A stretch of 64,000 nt of DNA from positions 15,802,886 to 15,866,885 of the forward strand of contig NC_088789.1 in assembly GCF_949628265.1 (NCBI RefSeq), in the 5' to 3' direction. This DNA is from Cloeon dipterum. Lineage: Eukaryota > Arthropoda > Insecta > Ephemeroptera > Baetidae. The notes below the pieces were generated by a model that saw only the letters and a program-made list of their open reading frames with translations, made no database searches and was not told where the DNA came from. The position numbers were made by a program, and so were the translations under genes. How positions within the stretch are numbered: position 1 is the stretch's first letter; each line of letters starts with the position of its first letter. Of the stretch, positions 51,601 to 63,963 are shown in pieces.

Positions 51601-53701
51601 GTTATGAACAGTTTGAGCTAAAACATGCATGTAGAGGAAAATAAAATATCAACTTTCAACTAACGTGGACACGTCCTATTATTTCACCATATTTTTTTAT
51701 TACATTACCTTCTCTCTGATTGTCAATTGTTCCAAGAGTATGTACTCAGACAACTTCTTAAACATAGATCTATATGGCAGGAATTGAAGGAATCCTAAAA
51801 ACTTGGCAACCAACTGTGCTGACAAAACACATGCCAGGAATTTGGCTTTAGTCTCATCCTCCGCAGAAAACACTGAAAATTTAGATGTCAAAAAACTGTA
51901 TATCAAAAGTCAACGTCATAATACCATTTGATTGCAACTCAACGTATTTGAATTTCGAGTTATTGAGCGCGTGCAGTCGGCAGACAAAGGCGTCTTGCAA
52001 ATGCGAGTTGAAGCTGCAGTTTGATGCTATCACAATAAAGTCACGGAAAAATTCCTCCCATCCAGAAAACTCAGGCGGAGGACAGGGGCCTGATAAGGCT
52101 TTTGCCGGCGTGACCAGTCTCTCCTGCAGCTTCTTCAGCCTCACTGGGTCAACCTGCAGCTGCAAGGGAGTGGCGGCGGCGCCTTTCAGGCCGTCGCCAA
52201 TGCAGGAGGAGATAAGCTGAGACACAAAGAGGCGGGAGAAGTAAGCAAAGTTTTCAGGCTCTTTAGGCGTCCACTCAAATATCGCCAAAACCTCTTTGAC
52301 GAGCACCTTCGTAAAGTGCCGCTCGCTGTCCCAGGCCTCGAGGAGAGCATAAAACGTGTCCCTTTGTTTGCGGTACACCTGTTGCGATAACATTATGAAT
52401 ACTTTATATAGACACTTGCTTACAAGAAATATTCACCTGAAACGAGTCAGGTGAAGAGAAATTCTTCCTGCTCTCATTTTCCACTTGCGTTCCAATCACA
52501 GCATTCAGATTAAACGAGGGTCTAGTCTGAATTGCTGGCAGAATTTTCCTCAGCTTGAAAACCATCTCTGGACACACTTCCTCCAGAACAACGCTTTCAC
52601 AAAACAACTTCATTGTGGCAGGCTCAAGGTATTCAATAAAGTTCTTGAGGGAGCCCAATGTTTTGGCAGCAAAAAAGCTGCAGTTGCGCGAGTTTCCAAA
52701 CATCTCTGACGCTTTTTCCTCTTCTGGTTTGATTTGAACGCACAGTAGCTCAGTCAAAAAGTACACCTCATTCATAAAATTCAACTCAAGGTCATGGTTT
52801 AAAATTGAGGAGTAAATTCTAGAGAGGGTGGTCAGTTCATCCAGGCACACTTTCGGCATGTCTTTCTTTTGGACTTTCAAGCATTCCATTTTCAGCAGTG
52901 CTCTCTCTAAAGCAACGTCAGAAGTGCTCACTTCTGGAGCACTGGTGAACGGATTGGGCGCTTGATTCTCTTGCTGCAAATAAATTACTCAAGCAAACCA
53001 GATTTGACTTAGAATAAAGGAATACCTGTTGGCATTTGCTGGGAGTGGAAATCATTACTGGTTTGATCCTCTTTTTACCACTGCCAATTTCAGGAAACTC
53101 GATGTTCGAGTCAAGCTTGATGTTTGCTCTGGCGTTTTTTCGTTCTCGCTGAGACGTTTTTGTTACGATGTAACTTGCTAGGTTGAACGACTGCGGTACA
53201 GGGCGATTCTGTTGCACTTTTCGTCTCCCTTGAGTGTCGTTTGCGTCATAGCTGGAGTGATCATTTTTGTTATCAGAAGTCAGTGGCAACTTTCGGCTGC
53301 AGGAACGCCGAGGTTTTCCCTGATAGCTGTCTGGATCGAGGGAAAATGATGGCGGTTTGTGAGTTCCTTTGACTGGAGTGCTGGATGGGGTAGTGGATGA
53401 CTTGGTCTCCAGAAAGCTGAACGAAGACAAGACAATGAATGAAAAAGTTACAATGTTTATAATTATGCTCGCTTACTTTGCTTGGCCTCGCAAATACGAC
53501 AGAAAATATATGACAAATTCAATTTGGTTGACCTCCAAGAGAAACTTATTCTGAAAGCATTATTTTCGTTAAATTTTTAATCATTTGAAACAGTGAAAAT
53601 TATTGGACACTTACGGTTGTGTTTCTCGAGCGCAGCCAGTTTTCAACGTCATCAGGTAAAATTTCATTTGATAATGTTTTTTCCAAAATGTTGGCGTACA
53701 T
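48640..53701 (-). CDS. Cdan1: Codanin-1 (discs lost), ASF1-binding regulator of histone supply
   Basis: Twelve exons: 53615-53701, 53477-53550, 53026-53416, 52437-52973, 51925-52378, 51709-51872, 51111-51403, 50845-51052, 50564-50788, 49988-50443, 49772-49931 and 48640-49037. They give 1148 aa, close to known Codanin-1 size. The N-terminal helix (NILEKTLSNEILPDDVENW, then NKFLLEVNQIEFVIYFL) matches the family. A disordered basic stretch ends in GKKRIKPVMIST (residues about 167-178), which looks like the B-domain ASF1-binding motif found in HIRA and CAF-1 p60. The helical C-terminal two thirds contain VPWLCSYLVQMD and WPQEFLQMYSLLMKD, as in the family. Codanin-1 sequesters ASF1 in the cytoplasm and limits histone H3-H4 import. 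A 57 nt stretch in exon 10 could be an optional intron. It is divergent from DAXX. Confidence 0.88.
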
Positions 53702-54688
53702 CTTTCAGGCGTGAAAATAATAGCCCTACAGGAACGAATGAATAAACGGAATAAATGACAATGGAATGAGCAAGCAGATGCGATCGGTCAGCGTAACAAC
53801 TAGCAGCGAGACATATTTTGATCGTCTGTCCATCTGCTTCTTGCTTTCCCGTCGTTTTTGTTTTGCTTTTTTGCCGTTTTTGCTGCACTAACACTTTGTA
53901 ACACGTAACATGTGTGTGGTGTGCTGTAAAAGTGTAAACTAAACTGATGTGAATATAAATTTGATTAGAATCCAATAGAGAGCGCTCGGGCGCTGCTCTC
54001 TTCCAACCGGCTCGCCACCCTCAGATGATTTTTTTCTTTTTTTATTGGCGCCCAGTGTTCCTCTTTCTCGTTACTGACAACGCCATCAATGGATGTTACG
54101 GAAAGGAGTATGAGCGCAATGCATAAATTTGAATGCATATTTGACATGAGCATGAAAATTAAATCTAATGTGATGTTTTATTGCTTTAAAAACAATATCA
54201 AAGCTATTAAATGTCTATGATTATATAACATAAGTCTAGACAGCACATTAATTTAGTTAAAAGTCTTAACTCCTTTCTAGCATTACGTGGCTATGGCTAT
54301 GTACAGTGCAGGTTTTTGTTCCCTCGCTTGTGCTTGGCTTGTGAGCGCTTGCGCTTTTGAAATGTGAGTGAGGATAGGAGTTGAATGAGCAATGATCAAG
54401 CCGTGATTGGTGCTTGCTGGATGTTTTTGTTGTGATCTCCGAATCCTTGCAGCTCTCACAGTGCAGGCCAGGTGCAGGCTTAGTGTGACTCAGTGCTCCG
54501 GCATTATTTTATATCTTCATTAAGGAGTTTTGATTTATATCTTCTTTGACTACAGTTTGATTTTGGTTTTACGAACCACTCAATGAAATAATTTGACCGG
54601 CCAGTTCGTCGAACAACTCTCCTCCACAGCAGAGCTGCAGAACACGTTTGCCGATTTTTGCATTCTGATTCTGCATGCTGGATTGAAA
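53702..54688. promoter_or_regulatory. Divergent promoter region, Codanin-1 and DAXX
   Basis: 987 bp separate the two start codons. Both genes must start transcription here. Most of the sequence is AT-rich with no coding potential; a short GC-richer block lies at 53990-54070. Individual factor sites cannot be assigned by eye. Confidence 0.45.
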
Positions 54689-57475
54689 ATGTCAAGCGAA
54701 ATTGAGATAATAAATTTGTCAGATGATAATGATGATGAATGCGATTCGGTACCGGCTCCTTCTGCTGTGCATATTAAAAAGGTGAGTTTAAATTTAGAGG
54801 ATTTTCTGGATTTTCGTGGAATTATGATACATACACACATTAATAATTATGGGGAACTCGCGGTTTCACTCACTACTCGCTCTGATGGGAAGAATCAATG
54901 TTAATGCTCTATCCTAGCGAGAAGTGTGAGTCTTCCATACACAAAACATGCTATTTTGTTAATACATAAATTCTAATTTGGTATTATTTTTGCACGGCAT
55001 TCATCATGTGGCTTCTATTTGCAGGAAAACCCTACGATACAACCTACCAACTCTACCAGTTGCATTCCTTCGAGTTCTAAAGCTGTAGATCCGATTCCGT
55101 CGTCTTCAACTCAGTGCAATAACGCTGAAAATGGGGAAAGAATCGAGAAAACAAAAAATGAACAAGCTCTTGAAATGGTAAAAGAAATTCGTTACATTTT
55201 ATCCAAGCTTTTCGCATTGCATATTAATAAAAATATTAATTTCAGTTCCTCAAAGGCATTTCAACAGTTGCAGAAGAAAAAGAGGGCGCAGAGGCACTCC
55301 TGATCTCATCCAACTTAGAAAAAAGATTCTACAGATGCTCCAAGAAATTTCAGAACTCCAATGAATGCTACGCGCTGATTTCAAAATTCCACAATGATGT
55401 GCAAAGCTGTCCCTCCAAGAAATGGGAGTATTGCGCTGTATGATATACAACTACTGTACTCCATTAAATAAATCTAACCGATGGTTTTTGTAGAAGTTCA
55501 AAGAGTGCTTGAAGAGGCGTGCCCAGTCTAAACCTGAATCATGCAATGAGAAGGCAGAAAAGACAGATAATGATGAGCCTAATGAAGAAATAGATCCTGA
55601 AAAAGATCGACTTTTGAAACGTCAGAAATATCGGAAACATCTGAAGATTTTGAACAAAACGTTGGAAGTAAGAAATCTACGTGACATTACCATACCATAA
55701 TGATTACTTCAAAATTTATTTTTTAAGAAATGCATGAAGAAAATCAAAGATTTAGATCAGGCTGAAGTAGATCTGGATGATGAGAAAGGATCCGAATTCC
55801 TCAAAAAAAGAAGGTATTTGTATAAGATCTGAGATCAACACTGCAATGGTTCTACTAAGTTTGTGCTATCTTAGGTATGAAGAGCGTGTCATCAAAATCT
55901 ATGAGAGAATTGAAGTGTGTTATCAGAAGCTTGGAGATTCCGTGGAAAGTCTCAAAATCCCACATCCAAGGATCTGCATCATCGGTGAGTTTGTTTTTCA
56001 TTCTTGTTACATTAGAAATGCGTTCATGACCATTTATTTAGTTTCAAAATTAAGTGTATTATGGGCTGACAGGGCTACTCTGCCCCAATTCAGCACACAT
56101 CCATAAAGTAATGAGACAATTATGTAAGAAACAACATTTGGAAGGAAGTAATGTTCAATGGTAGCTTTAGATAATTGCTTCTTTGATTTTCTTCTTAAAC
56201 GCACTTGAATTCTCGTTCATACACAAGTATTTATCCTGACATGTTATTTTACGCTTCAGGTGCCAAGGGGCTGCAGCACAACACCATAAACTGTGCCATT
56301 GACAAATTTGTGAATAAAAAGAAATTTAGGGAGGAAATTCAATTTCCAAACTATCGAGAAATCCGTGCCATCGTTACCAAGGTGAATGTTGCAGAAAAAC
56401 TCAATTTGACCAAAGAAGAAGTTGATTCCTATGGTAGGTTCTATATTGGCAAAATCTCTGCTGTTATGAGTTACTCTTTGATTCCGCAGCAAGAGAAGCG
56501 TTTTTAATAGTTGGGCAGCGAATTAAAAAGTACCGAGTCATCGAGGTCAAAAAGTCCTTAAATGACCTCATTTCTGAGGCTCCTAACGATCCCGCTGACC
56601 AGGATCCCGAGCTCTTGAAAAAACTGATGGAAAACAGACAACTGGCTGAACAGAGAGTCACTGAGGTAAAAAATAGTTGCTATAAATTAAATCCTTTGAC
56701 GCGAGTTGGACAGGTGCTGGAAAAATACGTTGAGAAAAGTGAGACGATTCACGAAGAGGAGGAAGAGTTGGACAGCAATGCTGATGATAATGAAAATGAA
56801 GTTGATGATATTGCCGAGGATGGTGATGAGGATGACTATGAGATCCAGTCGGAGAATGGGGATATTGATGAAAACAGCAGCTGCTGCGGAACAGGTTTGG
56901 TCCAAGATGTTTCCAAAAACAATGAAGACCCTTTATTTCTGGCAGAGACAGAGACTGAAACAGCTATTCTAAACGGCAACATTGAAGATAATAAGAGGGA
57001 ACTAAATTACCTGGAGATGCTCTCAGACTGTGACGAAGCTAGCAGTGGTTCTGACTCCGAGAGGCAGGTTTTGATGACTAATGACGAAATCGTCGATTCA
57101 GAGTTGCAAGTGTGCTTGGAGGAGGACGATTGTCCTATGAAAAAGGCGCGTTTGGAATTGCATGAAGAGCTACGTGTTGAGGAAGATGTTGACAATTCCT
57201 TCAATCCGGTCATTGCGAGTGTTAATTCCCAGGTGTCTGGATTCTCAGACAGTCCAACAGAAATTCCAGAACGGGATGCTGGGCCTCCTTCTGTTGTTAA
57301 TGGGTCTGGAGATTCGAATTCGAAGTCTGAACCAATCGAAAATTCTACTCGAGGTCAAACTGTGTCGCCAGTACCTACTTCAGTAAACAAAAGACAGCAG
57401 ACAGCCAGAAAAACATTCCCACGGCCACCCACGCCAGACCCGAAAGTTGGCGTCGAGTTTGTGATTCTGGACTGA
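54689..57475 (+). CDS. Daxx: DAXX, histone H3.3-H4 chaperone
   Basis: Nine exons: 54689-54781, 55025-55177, 55246-55437, 55494-55667, 55728-55813, 55875-55984, 56260-56433, 56490-56665 and 56714-57475, giving 639 aa. The N-terminus IEIINLSDDNDDE is a SUMO-interacting motif placed as in vertebrate DAXX. Residues about 83-150 form a helical segment in the position of the DAXX helix bundle. The histone-binding domain spans about 205-395, starting KCMKKIKDLDQAEVDLDD, then GAKGLQHNTINCAIDKFVN, FPNYREIRAIV, DSYAREAFLIVGQRIK and ELLKKLMENRQLAEQRVTE. A long acidic region (EEEEELDSNADDNENEVDD) follows, then a Ser/Pro-rich tail ending GVEFVILD, a probable second SUMO-interacting motif. DAXX deposits H3.3 with ATRX at heterochromatin and represses transcription. 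The last intron is only 48 nt. Confidence 0.92.
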
Positions 57476-57726
57476 AGGATCGAGTGATTCTTAAGATTTG
57501 AGTATCACAAGAGTATTATGTTGATTAAAGTTCCAGTATTTTTATTAAACTAGATTTAATTTCATTCAACCCTCAGTCGAATTTTGGGGATGAAACCTAA
57601 CTTAACATTAGTGAATTTCTGTTACTCTCATTTTTACAACTCTGTATTTGTTGTGCTAATGAAACTAAGCAGTTGTTTTTGAATCCATTTAATCATTGGT
57701 AATGATTTAAAAACATAATTTTAAAA

Positions 57727-60700
57727 CTAAATGCGAACACGCTTTTGCTGCCTCTGTCGGTAAATATCATTAACTGGAGGAGCACCAGTAAAGTCCTCTT
57801 CATCACTATCTTCACCCAAGCCTTTCTTCTTTCTTTTTGCCCCTTGAATACTGTTCTGGGCATCGTCATCAACAATCCAGTGCACTGATTTAGCCAGGTC
57901 GAACAATTTCGTATCAGAACCATTCTCGCTGTTTTGAGGCAGCGGCACTGAAATAGTAAATTGCGTTAGCAAAGTAAAGAAACAAAATGGGCAATGATAC
58001 ACATCCTACCAGAATCAGGGAGTTGGATCTTGCTGAAGACGTCCATCATCAGGTCAATTGAGACGAACGGGCCGCGGAAGCTGGAAGGAGGGGGCAGCAA
58101 GGTGCAGAGATGTGCTGCTGACGGAGGTAGCGGGAACACGCCGCCAGGCACGGTGTGCTCGCCAGGATGAGCGTTAGACTTTGGCTTGTAGGGAATCATT
58201 TGGCCAAAATCAGGACGGACTACTGTCGCGACAGGCTCCTCGTCCAAATTCAGGTTGCCCACTGCGCTGAGACCCTTGTGCGTTCCCTGCAAAGTGGAAG
58301 AGTAGCCAATGGCGCGCAACTCTGCGATGGAGCATGGATAGAGGTCGAGGAAGCGGTAGCGGTCCACCAATTGGGCTGTTTCTTTGTCCTCAAATTCCTT
58401 GAGCTAGAAGGAAAAAATGCCTTTAAAACCTGGGTTTGTTCAGCAACTGTTTGAGATAACCTTCTCCAGCACTGCACTTCTCCTCTTCTCAACCTTGACA
58501 ATGCTGGTCAGGTCTCCGACGTTGGATTCAAACTCCAAGAATTTGTTCCATATCTCACTAAGGTCGCAAAATATTTTAAAAAAATAATGGAATAAAAGTT
58601 TTAGAAAACATACACTGATTTCTCTGGTTCCAATGAGCTCGAAGTAAGTACTCTTTCAAAGAGCACTCTTGTGTTGTTGTCTTCGTTTAAATGCGACAAG
58701 TAGTCAATGTAGTTGAGAATGTATTCTGGGTCATCACCAAACTTTTTGAGTCCCAGCTCAAAAATCCTGAAAGCTATGTTTTTGTCCTTGCTGCAGTAGT
58801 ACTCCATCAAGGCTGCAGCAACAAAGACCTGGAAGCCAGATCGGGCATCTTCTCGGGCTTTCTTGAAAATGTTCCTAGCTGACTTTATGCCCTCTGCTCT
58901 CCGAGCAAACTTCATGAACTGGATGTAAGCCTGTTGGCCAAAATTTAGCTCAAACTTACTCCACGTCCCAAGGATTCCATACCAATGTCGGATTTATGTC
59001 TGTAATTTCCAGCAGCCTGGTGTAAATGTTGTGGACTTTCTCGTACTTGACGCGGCCCTCCTCGAAGTCAGCATAGGCGAAGTAGAGCAGCATGTTTTTG
59101 TTGAGTATGGTTGTGATTGCCCGTTCATATATATTGGCGGCCTCGTCTCCAAACAGCTTGGCAGCATTGATGTCCTGCAAAGCTCAGAGTTAGCACTTGG
59201 ATTGAAACTAAAAGAGACCTTCTTACTCCTTTCTCGTGGAGCAGTTTTGAGGAGAGTTCAAGGTAAAGGGCAGCTTCGTACCAAATGTCAGGGTGGTGGC
59301 CCATACAAAGCAAACACTGCTCGTAAGCATACATGACTCGCTTGGTGATTGTAGTTTGGTCTTCTGTCCTCAACGGATTGCTCTTTTCCCAGGCAATGTA
59401 CTTCTTCCACATGTCAACCTGACAGTATCCGCAGATTAAAAACTGTTCGAGTAATTTTTATTTTTTTCTGCTACCTGCTTGACCTCCTCGGCAGCCCCAG
59501 TGGGAGGTACACTTGGTGCGTTTCGGTTGACGCCTCTGGTGGCCGCCTCAAACTCTTTAGCAACTCGGCGAGCGTTCATGTAGTCCCTGCTACGCTCCAT
59601 TCCCATTTTTTCGGCAATGATGGGATTAATGTTCTGCTCAAAGGCGATGTAGTCCTTCCAGAATTGTTCTATGTTGGTCATTGGGTTGACGACACCTCTC
59701 TGATAGACCTGAAATTTAACTCGTTTTTACTTTATTTGTATTTAAAAAGTTAATGTTGAACCTTTCTAACTGCACTAATTCGCTGATTTTCAGCGTAGGA
59801 ACCAACAGCTTCGACTCCTTTCAAAAACGTGACATAGTCGTTCCAGATACTGTATGACTGTATGTCCATGCCGACCTTCTCCAGCGTGAAGTCGTAGGCC
59901 TGTGCCATCTTCTCCCTGAAATTAATCATTTTCTATTTGTACCGGCCCCGCTTGAGCGCATTATCCTCTTACTTGTACGTCGGTAGCATGGCCTTAGTCT
60001 CCTTCACGTATGTGAGGTACAACTTCCAGAGATCAATGTTAAGCACTTTGATTAAACAGCGTTGAAAAAGCTGAAAGAGTTTAACATTAGACTTGTTCTC
60101 AAAAAAGATGGCGAAAGAACAGGCATAGGGATTTGCTTGGTATTTACCTGTTAGCATGCTGCCTTCAGTGACCCAACCATCTCATAGCAATGAAAAAACC
60201 CACCCTTGAATTTTAATGTGAGGTTGAAAGACTTTTTAAAGTAAAGGCGATATTTGAGGATGGAAGCAATAAATGTTTATTTAGTTAAAAAGTACAGATG
60301 CTTTTTAACTAACAGTTAAATTTCAATGCTTAAAAATTACAAAGCATTTAGGGGAATTGTTTTTATTCAAAATATATATTTGCCTTCAAAATTATTAGCA
60401 GGATAAATTGTATTTAGAATTATGGAAAGATCTTGAGAATATTTTATATCCTCCACACTGCAGCATCCATACGCACACTCATCCGTTCACACATTTTCGC
60501 ATTATTTTGAAAGGTGGATAACTCGAAAGACTAAAGCAAGTGAAGTTAGCTCAACTGATTGTATCATGCAGAATTTAGAGACTTGCTTCCGCCTCCCAAG
60601 TTTTTCAACACAGAGTTTAAATAAATAGACCCCAAAGAATAAATAGTTTTATTCAGCGTTGCCATATAAATTATCCTCACAGCCCCAATATCAGGTACAA

Positions 60701-61425
60701 TCGATAAAAATAGACCAGATCCGATTTATTGTACACGTGATAACTTAAATTACAAACTAATACCACAGTTCAGTAGCCTAAACTGCCTTGTCTTACCTTT
60801 TCAACTCGCTCTAAATTCCTAGCCTTTAACTGTAACACATCATAAAAATTTATTTAGAGGTGTTTTAACTGTAAAATATAAAGTTTTATTATTCGCTTTG
60901 AGCAATAATGAAATACCTCTTGCTCAATGTAAATTTTCCAGTATCTTCCCGTCGTGGGGAAGATGTTTATCAGCTGCTCGAAGAAAGGTCGTACATCTCC
61001 GATCCACCTGTTCTGCGCCTCTCTGATGAGAAGGCTCCATGCTTCCATGTCATAGCAGTTGACCTCTAACACGGTCCGATGGGCCCTTTTCAGCTTGTCA
61101 CTCTCCCATTCCTGCAACGACAGTTAAGCTTCTTTAACTTAGGTTTAAAAAAAATGGGATTGAATGTAAAACAGAGCTAAGTAGATAAATGATAATTGTG
61201 TCTAATTTTAAGTCCAAATTTGTCCAACCCTCTTCAGAATTTTCATTTATACATTGCTTGGGGAAAAATTGTACACAAACCAACAAAATCGAATCATCTG
61301 ACATTTTCTCTAATAATTTTCGGTTTCCTGAGATAAATTTTTAAAAATTCACAAAAAGTGCCGATTCTTACCACTTCAACTTTCTCCTCCGGCACTGTTG
61401 GTGCTGGTGCTGTGGCTGCAGCCAT
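57727..61425 (-). CDS. su(f): Cleavage stimulation factor 77 kDa subunit (CSTF3 / Suppressor of forked)
   Basis: Twelve exons: 61372-61425, 60917-61111, 60797-60829, 59973-60070, 59762-59915, 59475-59708, 59227-59418, 58983-59174, 58614-58930, 58461-58557, 58010-58403 and 57727-57947, giving 726 aa. HAT helical repeats run through most of it, with nearly invariant phrases: [82 protein letters not shown] and [20 protein letters not shown] proline-rich 'monkeytail' region ([15 protein letters not shown]) and the conserved end [12 protein letters not shown] complete it. It scaffolds the CstF complex, which binds the GU-rich element and directs mRNA 3' cleavage. Exon 9 ends at a GTATGT donor two bases inside an alternative GTGTAT; only the former keeps frame. 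Stop is 251 bp from the convergent DAXX stop. Confidence 0.95.
60830..60916 (-). other. 87 nt intron before the 33 nt microexon of su(f)
   Basis: The microexon 60797-60829 codes [11 protein letters not shown], matching the family residues between the first HAT repeats. It is flanked by an 87 nt intron on one side and a 726 nt intron (60071-60796) on the other. The longer intron shows no other feature. Confidence 0.7.
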
Positions 61426-62621
61426 GCTTGCGGCACGATTTTCCCAGACGCTTATAACTTGCAATTCACTTTAAGCCGAGCTGGAAGTACAATAAGTTGT
61501 TAGGATATATATTCATACTTAGAATAAAGGTTAAAGAAGATCTCGAAACAACTTACACTCGGTTTACAGTGACAATTTTAAGAGAGAACTCGAATTCGCA
61601 CCATCAGCTCAAGTTCGACTCGACTATGGCGTGATGCGTGATCCTGACTCCTGACAAACAAAACAAAGCAGCACGCAACGTTGCCAGAGCTGGCAGAGCG
61701 ACAGAGCGTCATGAGGAGTAGGGGTGCGGTTAAGAAGAGTGGAGCGGTCGTTTTGAACGTGTTTGGCGGGATATCAATGAAATGGAATTAGGATCAATTG
61801 AGATTGATTACTATAGGACACGTGTAGAACTATATTCAATTTTTGTTTTGCTATTTCCACGGGTTCTAGGCTCTGATTTACTCTCGGTGGGAAATAATAA
61901 TATATAATCTTTTAATGTATATTATCGTAATTATTTTTTGTTCGTTTCGAATTCGCAATATTAAGATCTTATTTTTTGGTACATGCAAAAATAATGATAA
62001 TTATAAATCTTCTTTCTGACTAACAGGGTCTGCATGCGCGTAATATAAATTTTTTTTACATAATATTATGTGGCTTTCCGTATGTATGGCAAGTCGTAAA
62101 CAGAGCCTTCCAAGATTATTTTTGGCCTGACACTGCTGTGTCGAAAGTAGATAGTGTTAATTCGGAGCAGAACAGAAACTAAGACGTGACGGGTGTCGAC
62201 GGAGCGGCTGCAAATATTATAAGGATAAGGGCAAGCGGCAGGCCTCCGCCGCAGCAGGCAGGCGCAAGGCGTGACGTCACTCGGGTGTTGATCTGACGTT
62301 CGTCAGCTGACGAGGGTCGCGCGGGGATGGAATGCACAGGGTGTATTGTATTGATTTTCTGGTGCCAAACACCAGTGCGAAGCCGTACTAAGACTGAAGT
62401 GCGGCATTTTCCAACGCGCCTCGCGCCCTTTTAATCGCTCAATCGCTGAGCACGTACAAATAGCCCACCTTGGGCGCCAGTTTCCCCGATAACCATGGAG
62501 TAGCGAGCTAACTGCGCACCTTCGCCTCAGCCTGTGAGCTAGCCGAACCCCAGATTCGCGGTATGTTTGACGGTCGTAGTGTCGTGTTTAATTTTTTAAG
62601 AAAACTCGATTTCGTTTTCAG
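61426..62621. promoter_or_regulatory. Divergent region, su(f) and AGPAT promoters, with an AGPAT 5' UTR exon
   Basis: 1.2 kb separate the two start codons. On the AGPAT side a non-coding exon ends at 62560 with donor GTATGT, and its 61 nt intron ends with TTTTCAG directly before the ATG at 62622. The block 62180-62560 is GC-rich compared with 61800-62100 and is the likely AGPAT promoter and 5' UTR. The su(f) side shows a second probable non-coding exon near 61560-61620. Confidence 0.5.
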
Positions 62622-63963
62622 ATGGCATTCTCTCTGCTCGAGTTGATCGTGGTCGCCCTGATGCTGGCCCTGCCCTTTGCCTACGAGTCTAGTCCCAAGT
62701 TTCGCTATTACCTCAAGTTTGCCATCTACTACGGACTCGTTATGACAACAGCTGTATTTGTAATACCTATCATGATGTTCCGTCCAGGAGAAGTAAAAAA
62801 TTTGTTGTGAGTTGGATCAAAAATTTATATAATTATACGTATGATATATACATATATGTATGTACATAATTATGTATGTGGTGGTGACTCAATTATAGCA
62901 CCCATCCCCATAACAAAATTTCGTTCATGCTAAGACAAACAAATTTTTTTAAGAGACCACTAATTGAGTCACAAAAAGTGCGTGGATGCTTACTACTGAG
63001 TCATGACCATATTTTAATCTATTAATTTTGTTCCGCAACAGTGAATTATCAGGAGACGCTCACCTTCAGTGACTATAGATCAACCTCATTTTTATAATTT
63101 AAACTGTGAATATATGTGTGATTTAATTTATTTGGCGTCATAAGTCACAAGTGTCCATTTATCCTTTTTTGAATATAATTCAAAATCTATTTAGATTACA
63201 TCGGCTCTCTTTGTTTTGCTATCTACTCAAATTCCTCTTGCACAAAATACAGGAAAAATAAATAAATAATAATATTTTCACATAGGTTGTTTCTATGATT
63301 AAAAATTAATATGTATTTATGTTTTTCTTATTTTTTCAAAATTTATTTTTGTTAGTAAATATTACCCTGGTCTTTAAACAAAAAAAATCACTTAGAATCT
63401 AAACACCAATTTTCCTATTAAGTAAATTAGTTTAGCATTTATTTTACCCTCCTGTGTCACCCAAACAAAAATGGATCTCTGCTTGTCATTTTTCAGCATT
63501 TATATTTAGTTTTTAATTTTAATGAAATATCCAATAATCCAATTTGCTTGATTGAGGCCCAAATAAACATAAATGCTTAAAAACGGCTCCATTTTAGGTT
63601 GGCATCGTTCCTCTGTCGGCACATTTCAAAGTTGGTTGGACTTCGCTGGGAAATCCGCGGCAAGGAACATTTGGAGAAGGACATGGCGTGCATCATTGTA
63701 GCTAATCACCAAAGCTCACTGGACATTCTTGGTAGTTTATAGAGTTAGCAGCTCTTTTCAACTTCATTTGAATTCAATCAGGAATGTTTGATCTATGGCC
63801 TGTGATGGATAAGTGCACCGTGGTGGCTAAGAAGGAGCTGCTGTACGCCTGGCCCTTCGGACTGGCTGCCTGGCTGTGCGGCCTTATTTTCATCGACCGA
63901 CACAACTCAAACACAGCCAAGGAGTCAATGAACCAAGCCACGAAACATATTCAAGACAACAAG
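62622..63963 (+). CDS. Agpat: 1-acylglycerol-3-phosphate O-acyltransferase (AGPAT1/2 type), 5' part
   Basis: Three exons inside the window, 62622-62806, 63598-63731 and 63782-63963 (donor GTCACT), with the rest beyond the right edge. The N-terminus is hydrophobic with two membrane segments (LIVVALMLALPFAY and YYGLVMTTAVFVIPIMMF). The acyltransferase motif I NHQSSLD has His at about residue 98 and Asp at 103. Motif II appears as LCGLIFIDRHNS (residues about 138-148). Motif III (EGTR) should lie just past the window. The enzyme acylates lysophosphatidic acid to phosphatidic acid in the ER, an early step of phospholipid and triacylglycerol synthesis. The 791 bp first coding intron is AT-rich. 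Confidence 0.9.
62807..63597 (+). other. First coding intron of AGPAT with a small inverted repeat
   Basis: AT-rich, with a TATA/TGTA simple repeat at about 62835-62878. A 12 bp exact inverted pair, GTGACTCAATTA at 62884-62895 and its complement at 62961-62972, could fold into a hairpin or mark a very small decayed inverted-repeat element. Otherwise featureless. Confidence 0.4.
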
